Shown here: positions 56,388-64,000 of the stretch, in pieces
How positions within the stretch are numbered: the stretch's first letter is position 1
Layout: each line of letters opens with the position of its first letter
DNA from: Kalmusia sp. IMI 367209
Taxonomy: Eukaryota; Ascomycota; Dothideomycetes; Pleosporales; Didymosphaeriaceae
DNA length: 64,000 nucleotides
Reading direction: 5' to 3'
Assembly (NCBI GenBank): GCA_027946365.1
Contig: JAPEUQ010000021.1
Location: 1 to 64,000 of the forward strand
Notes under the pieces: generated by a model
Databases searched by the model: none
What the model was told of the DNA's origin: nothing
Seen by the model: the letters and a program-made list of their open reading frames with translations, nothing else
Made by a program: the position numbers and the translations under genes

Positions 56388-57928
56388 TCACGAACTCTTG
56401 TGATGTTTACACATTTGCGGCGCGCGTGTTGGAACAGGTTTTGTTTCCAGAACTGGCACTGGGGACGATAGTGTTGCTACCACATTAATGTGAGAAGGCT
56501 TGCTGGACTGGACCAGGCTAGACAGTCTGGTAGATGCAGGAACCGACGTGGTCGAAGGAATCGACGTGGTCGAAGGAGCCGACGTTTGCTCAAGAAAACT
56601 TGAGGTCGAGTACGTAGCTGAAGGACGCGATGATGTGGTTGAATTGGAGACGCGAGAAGTGGAAGACACCGCTGGAACATCAGCTGCATCTAGACGATGA
56701 AGCAGCGATCCCCAACCAAGGCCGTCGTAGTGGCCAGAACCTTCGCCCCACGATCCGGCTCCGCCCTCAAAACCTCCCATAGTTTCGACGGTAAAATTCT
56801 TGTATAGCTCGGTCCATGGTGCGTCCAAGCCCTTGATTTGCACGTAATGCGCGTAAAGCAGTTCCCATGTTGGTCGGTATGCTCCTCTAGAGGCTGGACT
56901 GACGGTAGTATACGAGACAATACCATTGGTGTATGGCTCGAATGGCACGTCGTTGCCAAGGTTGTAGCGAGCATAATATTCCGCGCTGTAAAGGGCGATG
57001 AGTCCAATGGGGTTTCGCAGAAGGGAAAGACTTACCCGAGCAAAATTCGACTATTGTTGTACCCGTAGAGGTCTGTGCCCTGGTTCCATGCTTGCTGAGC
57101 AACCACGCCAAAGAGCTGAAAGTCTAGACCAGTGTGACCTTGATCACGTCCTGCTTCTTGGGGTTGTCCCATGATGGTGCCGGTTCCTGGCTCTGAAACC
57201 AGGTTCGAGATGGCATTGTTTATCGCGCCATTGCCATCGCCGGCTTTGAAATAGTCAACAACGAAATCGAATAGCGTGGCGTTGTCAGTATAAATTCCGA
57301 ATGCCATCGCAGATGCCATGTTGCACAGCTCCCAATTAGCAAAAAAGTGCAGGACGTTGTGCTCCGATGGGGCCTGGTGATTAAGGAAAAAGAGGTTCTT
57401 GTAGAGGAACGTCTCTTGAAACATGGTGGTGAATGCGTCGGCATTGCCACTGGATTCGAAGGGGGCATAGTCCCGCAACAACTCCGCCGCGTTCACCAAC
57501 TGATATCCTTGAAGTCCGGCCGTCAGGTACTCGTCGTCGCCAACGTCAAACTCCTTGAGCGTTCGACCCCAAGCTCCAAGGATGTCAGATGCAGCCTCTG
57601 CGTATGTTGCATTACCTTCGATTTTCCATCGAAGCGCAAGGTTGAAAGCTGCAGCAGCGTCGTGCCAGAGCATTTCGGCATTCGCAGTCACGCCGTCTGC
57701 CGTATCCCGATAGACGCCGGCCACCGCATGATTAACATAAGTCGACTGGGAATACTCCAGGCTCACTAACTTGTCCCAAGAAGCTTGCCAGGGATCTGCG
57801 TGAGCAGAAAGCTTGGTCTTGATGCGAGCAATGTCGGCATCATTTACTAGAAGACCAGGATGCTCGAAAGCCCACGCGGAAGAAAAGAGAAAAAGATTTA
57901 TACAGGTAATCAGAAGAGAAGACATCAT
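56388..57928 (-). CDS. Secreted alginate-lyase-superfamily protein
   Basis: Exons 57928-57036 and 56985-56388 (50-bp intron) give 496 residues from an ATG that opens a good signal peptide (MMSSLLITCINLFLFSSAWA). The catalytic region is alpha/alpha-toroid-like and carries family segments FEHPGLLVNDADIARIKTKL, NAEMLWHDAAAAFNLALRWKI, LHFFANWELCNMASAMAFGI, AGRDQGHTGLDFQLFGVVAQ and WNQGTDLYGYNNSRILLGAEYYARYNLG. Residues His and Tyr in QGHTGLD and YYARYN are candidates for catalysis. The last 110 residues are Ser/Thr-rich and probably O-glycosylated. In ascomycetes this superfamily (PF05426) degrades uronic-acid polymers; the exact substrate is unknown. It lies head-to-tail with the GH35 gene upstream, which fits joint polysaccharide attack. 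Confidence 0.85.
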
Positions 57929-58451
57929 GTAAAGACCGTGGGGCGATGGCGCAAATGAGTGAGCGCCGGCGCTAGCTAGAGGTAGAACGACTTTTACGAA
58001 AGCGGAGAAAAAGGAGGACACTTGCCATGAAGAGGAGCAGCAAACATTTAATAGTAATCGACGTCGGCGTTTACATCGTACGACGGATTAGCGTGATCAA
58101 ATGACGGGTTGCAGTAGAGAAATGAAAGTGGCATTGCCACTAGCCGTAAAGAGGGAAGTGTCGTTCGAAGGTCCACCTGCCGTCGTATTCCCGTGCCGCT
58201 GTGTTGATATCTCTCACTACATCGTGAGAACACTGATAGCTTAAGTTTCTCCAACGCATGTCTATAAATGTCCAGCCAGTAATCCAGCGTTCGGCCATTT
58301 TGGTATCTGGGCGTGCGGGTATAGAGGTGTAATGGAGGTCTTGGAAAGAGCGAGCGCGAAACAATTTCATGAGAGCTGGAACGTATACGAAGACATCGTT
58401 GCTCGATATTCATGTATTGGAAGAATTCTACCAAAACAAAGAGTTCATCTC
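57929..58451. other. Intergenic: promoter of the lyase-like gene
   Basis: No gene seen; the minus-strand open frame here (58048-58434) has no start context or family features. Confidence 0.5.
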
Positions 58452-61400
58452 TTATGCGTACTGGCTCCTATCTTTCCACGCAGGCTGTAACGCCTTACCA
58501 TCGATCTTGCTGAATCCGAACCCACTTTGATATTTCCCATACTGGATTAACTGCAATGTGCTCAGCTTCGCACCAGCCTCTGTCTGCGCCCAAACCGCCA
58601 GACTAAGCGTATTAGTACCGCGCGTGTTGATGATACCTGGCGGAATTGGGAACTTCGTCTGCGGCCCTATATGTGGTATGAATTTCCCATATTGGTACCC
58701 ATTGACAAAGAGCAGCACCCGAGCAATGGTGCCCGCAGGCGCACCTAATTCGATACCGACCGGTACATCGAGGTCCTCATCGATATCCAAGTCAAAGGTC
58801 GTAGTGAACCACTTGATACCAGCACCCTTTACACCATCTGTAACAGGGCTTGCCTTATCCCATTTCGAAGTGTCAAATCCTGGAAGATGCCAGCCAAGGC
58901 GCTCGCCGTACAAGCCACCCTCGTTCATAGGACCTCTAATGGGATCTATGTTTTTCTCCCCGCCTGCATTGCCCTGGATTTTCCATTGTGTAAAATTTCC
59001 GCCCTGAAGCGTTGCGCCCAGAAGACCACGAGGATTTTCTAGTCCAGCCGGTCCGGTAGACGTTTGGTCGTGGCCGGTGTAGTCTGTGACTATAGTTAGG
59101 ACGTTGTTTTTGTCAGTCAGGTTTGTCCCCTGGAATGATAGTGTAGCTGTAGTCTGTTGCAACGATACATTGCCCGGATGGTAACCAATGAATTTTCCGT
59201 TCAGCCATGCATTCCAGCCTGCCGCGACGCCGCCTTGCGCAGTGACGTTCACACTCTTGGCGGTCTTGCCGGAGAAGTAGCCACGATATACTTTGGCCCC
59301 GGTGTAGAATTTGTAGTCGCTGCTAAAGAGAACAGGCAGCGTGAGGGGCTTCACTGGACTGATTGTCGTCATCTTATTTGCCACAATCCAGTTTTTGTCG
59401 TTGTACGAGGGTAACGCTTCAGGAAGGGAGTTTGCTGCCCTGAAGTTGGTCAGTGCCGGTAGCGATATCGTTCGATCCTCAGCCCCGGGAATGTTGGCGG
59501 TAAGAGAACCGTAGGCCGTTCTCTTAGTTTCGAGCTTGGCGCCATTCCATGAGATGGTGCTTGCCTTCTTCCCAGCATAAACCTCGATCGTGGTCGAGTT
59601 CGCGTTATCGCCACTAACAGAGACAACACCATCATCGACACTCGCTGAGCGGACAAGGTACGGACCAAAGACGAAGGTCTGCTCATTTGGCTTTACTGTC
59701 GGGTTCGACGTGGTGGGCGGCGCGAAGAAAGCCCAAGCTGTGGGTATATCGACAAGATATGCCAAAACACCGTTAGAAAAGAGTACAACCGTCGAGCCCT
59801 TACTCTGGGTGTACGTGAAGCCATTGCCAGAGGAAGTGGCTTTGAAGTCAGACTTTGCGCCATAGGTGGTGAAGGTAACGTTCTTTGAGCTCTTGAATGC
59901 GAACTGTCCAGATTGACCTTCGCGCAGATAGAACACTACAGCCGGGTGATCGAAAATGCCGTACGTGAGAACTTCCGCGGAGGAATACAGCAAGGTTTCA
60001 TTTCCAATTGAGTAGTCGGTGACGATCCATCTGCTTTGTCGACCGGCGAGCTGCAAGTTGGGAATTTTTACAGTACCTCCGGACGTGTTCACTGTAATCG
60101 AGAAGTCTGTCACTGCACGCGAGCTGGTAGCATTGTGCTGAGCTAGATAGAATCTTGCATTCGTGTCCTTGTTTTTCAGCACCCAAGTCCAGAGATCGGT
60201 GCTATCGACAGCGACGCCAGTGCCGTTTGTTTCCATGACTGTATTAAACAACCCTTGACTCACTCGAGTAAATAAGGTTAGTAATTTGTACTGTTTGAAT
60301 TTGTCTTGAATTTCGCGTGTCTCGCGTAGAGGAGCTGCGTAGTCATAAGACGTATAAACCTACTCACTTCGTTAGCCCTCGCGCGTTGATCATTGAATAA
60401 AGCTAACAGCTTAGCATTGGCCTCACGTACCACAGGTGCAGCACTGTGGCCCCAATTTGTACCACCAAAAGCCATGTATAGATTGAGCAGCGTAGCTCTT
60501 TGCGCAACGATGCCTTTGTAATAGACATCGGCAAACTCAGGGCTGTGTTCCGCCTGACATGTATCGTAAAAGTAGCCACCCCAAGGCTGGAACCAGCCTC
60601 CCTCGAACTCCGGGAGGTACTCTGGCTGCGTTGGAGATACGTCGTGAAACCATTGGTAGTAGGTGTATGGAAGATTGAAGCCAGTGTTGGGGTTAGTGCA
60701 GCTCATGCCACCAGGATAGCTATCGAGACCGTAGATGTTGACTGCGCCACCGACGTTATTGTAGTCTGTGGACCAACTTTTGCTGCGGAAGCCTTTCTCG
60801 TTATGAGTGGTCGGCACGATTAGCCCAGCTTCCTTAAAGGCGGTCTTCAATTGTTCCATATATTTCACTAGGGTATTGCTTGCATCGTATACTGTCTCTT
60901 GCAGCTCATTTTCCACCTGGGTAAGAATGACCGGGCCACCATTCGTGATTTGGTTCTTCGCAATTATGGCTCCCACTTCGGTAATCCATTCAGACCATGT
61001 TTGATGATACGTCTCGTCCGAGGTTCTGAGACTTCCTAGGCTTCCGTCACTACCCCAGAGCGCCAGGCCTCCACCGTTGGTTTCGGCATTACAGTAAGGG
61101 CCTGGACGTGCAACAACATATAGCCCGGCCTCTTTTGCCAAATCAAATAGGCGCTGGATGTCCTTGGCCGGAGTGGTGAAGTCGTATTTCCCTTTCGAAG
61201 CTGAGTGATATGACCAGAAGAAGTAGATGCTGACTGCGTTCATCCCGTTGGCTTTGAACTTTTGAAAGACATCCGACCACAACTCAGGCACAGGTAAGCG
61301 CTGGTAGTGGAACTCGCCACTCATTACGATGATGCGTTCGCCATTGACAAGAAGACTGCCGTTATCCCAGGTGACAACTTTCTGAAGTCCATTGTCAGCC

Positions 61401-61456
61401 GCCCATGCTACAGCGAGCACAGTAGCCAGGCTTGCGAATAGTCGCAGGAAATGCAT
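58452..61456 (-). CDS. Beta-galactosidase, GH35, secreted
   Basis: Exons 61456-60431 and 60359-58452 give 977 residues, normal for fungal GH35. The 71-bp intron (GTACGT..TAG) lies between NWGHSAAPV and VYTSYDYAAPLRE; reading through it would give a false short protein. A signal peptide (MHFLRLFASLATVLAVAWA) is followed by the TIM barrel: SGEFHYQRLPVPELW, RPGPYCNAETNGGG, TQVENELQ (acid/base Glu184) and YLPEFEGGWFQPWGG (nucleophile Glu283). The C-terminal half contains the beta-sandwich domains, with KWFTTTFDLDIDEDLDVPVG and FVNGYQYGKFIPHIGPQTKFPIPPG near the end. The enzyme removes terminal beta-galactose from plant galactans, xyloglucan or lactose outside the cell. Confidence 0.95.
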
Positions 61457-62053
61457 AATGCCTTGCGAAGGCAGACGAAAGGCCGGTGATCGAAATTCGG
61501 TGTGTGCGTGCCATCGTGCTTTTGTATAAAGTGTCCACTTCGAAGCAAGGTGCTAGCTACGCTTTCTCGGGACGTTCCCCTGAATATGTCTACGGTAGCG
61601 CGAGGCATGACCATCTACCTCTGTTGGCGCGAAGATATAATTGATGGTCTTTGGATTTGCCGGCGGCAAAGCTTCCGGAAAATTAATGGAAAAGCGAGGA
61701 ACCGGGTCTACGGGGATGGGGTCGCGAGGGGACCACGCAGGACAGGGGCATCATCGACCCGATCTACCGAGGTAGGGCGCATCATGTTCCTGAGCAGGCA
61801 TCACATCCGTAGACAGATAAGATGCGATCGATGAGGCTCAAGAGACGATGGAGAGCTCCATTTGACGTGACAATGGGCTGGATATCGTGATGGAGATTGG
61901 ACGCGTCGCACTTATTCTTGGCTTGCCAAACGCCCAGGCGCGATGCCCGCCCCCGCATTGTCGCGGCGGCAGCAGACGCGTTCATCGCGCACAACATCAC
62001 ACTGAGCCATTGTACGCCCACTAGCCATTGAATCACCCATTGGCATCCTCAAT
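61457..62053. promoter_or_regulatory. Shared upstream region of GH35 and cation-exchanger genes
   Basis: About 600 bp between divergent starts, without a convincing coding sequence. Confidence 0.5.
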
Positions 62054-63567
62054 ATGCCTCTCAACTCACATAACGCCTCCGAATCGACGCCGCTACTCCA
62101 CCAAATCCTCCCCTCGCACATCCACCCCGATGGTGAAAGCGGCCGCAGTGGCTTCCATCTATCGCACTTCCTCAATGTCTCCTGGCGTAGTGGCTCTACC
62201 GCAGCAAAATATGTGAATCTCTTGTGGCCCTTGGTCCCTGTTGCCATCATCCTGCACTATGCCACGCCTGGATTGCCACTACTCATCTTCGCTTTCTCTT
62301 ACGCTGCGATGATTCCCGTGGCCAATCTGCTAGGCTTCGCAGGTCAGGAGTTTGCGCGTAAGATGCCTAAGGTGTCCGGAATTCTGATCGAAACTGCATT
62401 TGGCTCCATTGTCGAGATCATTTTGTTCCTGATTTTGATCGCGAAGCACAGGTCTGCCGAAGGCTCGTCCGAGCACGGGAACTTGATCCCAGTCATCCAG
62501 GCCGCTATCCTAGGGTCCATTTTGACGAACTTGCTGTTGTGTCTAGGAGCATGCTTCTACGTCGGCGGACTGCGCCAAGCAAGCCAGAAGTTCCATGCTT
62601 CCATCAGCGAGGTGGGAACGGGCCTGCTATGCGTAGCAGGCTTTGGCTTGCTGATTCCCAGCGCGTATTACTCTGCATTGAAAGGCTCGACCGTTCCGAT
62701 CGCTGTTGGACATCATGCTTTCACGGAAGAAGTACTTCAGCACAATACGTTGAGGATCAGTCAGGTTACCTCTATCTTGCTGATAATCGCTTTCGCCATG
62801 TAAGTAGAAGTACTCGGCATCCGCCTTTCGAGCTCAGTCTGACCATTGGATAGCTTCATCTTCTACAACGCGCGCTCGCAGCACTCGATCTTCGATTCCG
62901 TCCTCGAAGCAGACGAACACCATGATCTCGACCGTTCCGAAGATCTCGCGAAGCCCAAATTCACCTTCACCGAATGTATTATCGCCTTGACTCTTTCCCT
63001 TATGCTTGTCACCCTCCTAGCAGTCTTTCTAGTCGAACGTATCGAGGATGTCGTCGAGGCGGGCGTACCAGATCAATTTCTCGGTCTCATCCTCCTCCCA
63101 CTCGTCGAGAAAGCAGCCGAGCATCTTACAGCCATCGACGAAGCCTGGGACGGGCAAATGGTATCTTTTCCTAATTCTGCCACTTGATTTCGCTAATATA
63201 TGGTCTACTACAGAACTTCGCCCTCTTCCACTGCATTGGCCCATCCATCCAGACCGCGCTCTTCAATGCCCCGTTGGTTGTCATCGTGGGCTGGATTCTA
63301 GGCAAGGACATGGATCTGAACTTCGAGATCTTTATGATCGTCCTACTCGTGCTTTCTATCGTGGTCGTTGGAAACTTCCTTCGTGACGGAGAGTCGAACT
63401 ATCTCGAGGGGGCGCTACTGGTGGTGAGTCTGATCACTGATATTTGGTAGCTGACAGAGGGGCTAATCACGTGGCAGATCATATACGTTATCATCGCGGT
63501 GGCTTCTTGGTACTACCCAAACCCTGATGTAGCGACATCGAATGGCCTCGTAAAAGGCCAGTCGTAA
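62054..63567 (+). CDS. Cation/proton exchanger of the CaCA superfamily (CAX-like), altered alpha-repeat motifs
   Basis: Four exons, 62054-62799, 62854-63160, 63214-63423 and 63478-63567, give 450 residues with about eleven TM helices. The two alpha repeats are recognisable: SGILIETAFGSIVEIILFLILIAK, and LGLILLPLVEKAAEHLTAIDEAWDGQ followed by FHCIGPSIQTALFNAPLVVIVGW. Classic CAX proteins have GNAxE in both repeats; here they read GSIVE and VEKAAE. The Glu is kept but the Gly-Asn pair is lost. I recall a widespread fungal subgroup with these sequences annotated as Ca2+/H+ antiporter, so it is probably a paralogue with changed ion preference. A vacuolar or other endomembrane location is likely. 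The acidic loop (LEADEHHDLDRSEDL) divides the halves. Confidence 0.88.
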
Positions 63568-63778
63568 AGGAGAGTCGGTATGCCACTTACAGATACCAGC
63601 TTTTCACTGGCGTACGAAATGATATGAATCGTAGAACATGTGGGCATAAAGGAGACATAGCACATGAGAAAATCAAGGGGACTTCATATCATGAGATTGT
63701 GGAAGAATATCAACAATGGACATTAGGTTATATCTAGGTCAAGTATATACTACAAGCCCGATTCCAACCTTTGCTACT

Positions 63779-64000
63779 CTACAAATGCCCTCCCGCAAGC
63801 TTTACAAGCTCCGGGAAGTTAGGCGTGCCGAAGCCCGTGATGGGATCCCAACCCTTAGTAACCGGGAAGCCCTGCACGTTGCATCCGTAGCTGAAACCAA
63901 TCGTGATATCGTTGAGCCCCTTGTAGCCCTTCTTGTACAACCACGGGTTCAGGTATCCGAGGGTCGGCTTACCCGACGCAATCAGCGCATCGTTGACGAG
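63779..64000 (-). CDS. Sedolisin / tripeptidyl-peptidase (S53) C-terminal part, cut by window edge
   Basis: The last 73 codons of a minus-strand gene that continues beyond base 64000. The sequence LVNDALIASGKPTLGYLNPW, then GLNDITIGFSYGCNV and GWDPITGFGTPNFPELVKLAG, is the conserved C-terminal end of sedolisins, including the Asp residues of the calcium site (NDI, WDP) and the glycines of TGFGTPNF. The catalytic Ser, Glu and Asp lie outside the window. Fungal members are usually secreted acid tripeptidyl-peptidases. The stop codon is TAG at 63781-63779. Confidence 0.88.
   Translation of the reverse strand, partial: LVNDALIASGKPTLGYLNPWLYKKGYKGLNDITIGFSYGCNVQGFPVTKGWDPITGFGTPNFPELVKLAGGHL

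Noticed and set aside
60278..60430. Short C-terminal end of the GH35 exon 1 reading frame (a truncated enzyme)
   Set aside because: The read-through passes into a 71-bp intron; splicing at 60430/60359 restores the conserved VYTSYDYAAPLRE segment and a full-length 977-residue enzyme.
1..64000. Transposons, CRISPR arrays, rRNA
   Set aside because: No transposase, reverse transcriptase, terminal repeats, regular spacer arrays or rRNA sequence recognised by reading both strands.

Overview
The window is nuclear DNA of a filamentous ascomycete. The evidence is short spliceosomal introns (about 45-230 bp) with GTANGT or GTGAGT donors, genes on both strands without operons, and families typical of Pezizomycotina: glyoxal oxidase with chitin-binding modules, microbial rhodopsin, fungal NLR-like receptor, secreted S41 proteases and GH35 beta-galactosidase. 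The gene mix and the presence of repeated introns suggest Dothideomycetes, perhaps Pleosporales; that placement is inference. All exon boundaries were worked out by hand from splice signals, reading frame and family knowledge.

Layout. 0-11 kb: a transcription-factor-like protein without a visible DNA-binding domain, then secreted products on the minus strand: an S41 protease, a GH114 glycosidase with a pure AG repeat in its intron, and a three-CBM18 glyoxal oxidase. 11-20 kb: gene-poor stretches, a poorly resolved Cys-rich gene, a 414-residue protein with a CxxC zinc-binding pattern, and phosphopantothenate-cysteine ligase (CoA synthesis). 20-32 kb: a GST, then an island that looks lower in GC, holding a two-TM protein of unknown function, a second and very divergent S41 protease, and, divergently transcribed from it, an eight-exon gene for a 1452-residue NLR-like receptor (alpha/beta-hydrolase, NACHT carrying a ZZ-type zinc finger, ankyrin repeats). 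32-45 kb: a small zinc-binding-like protein, a peroxisomal 4-coumarate-CoA-ligase-like enzyme with two homologous introns, a mucin-like low-complexity protein, a ZIP zinc transporter, a proton-pump-type rhodopsin and a three-RPEL protein. 45-64 kb: a DUF2264 protein divergent from an MFS sugar transporter, a coiled-coil protein divergent from DNA polymerase kappa, an alginate-lyase-superfamily protein, a GH35 beta-galactosidase, a cation/proton exchanger with altered motifs, and the C-terminal end of a sedolisin protease cut by the window edge.

How the genes fit together. Many products act outside the cell on polysaccharide or protein (S41, GH114, AA5-CBM18, lyase-like, GH35, sedolisin), with a sugar transporter for uptake. 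This fits a saprotroph or plant-associated fungus. The strongest candidates for something new are (1) the hydrolase-NACHT(ZZ)-ankyrin receptor and its divergent protease neighbour and (2) the two homologous introns in one gene, which look like introner-like elements. I saw no CRISPR, rRNA, confident tRNA or recognisable transposase.
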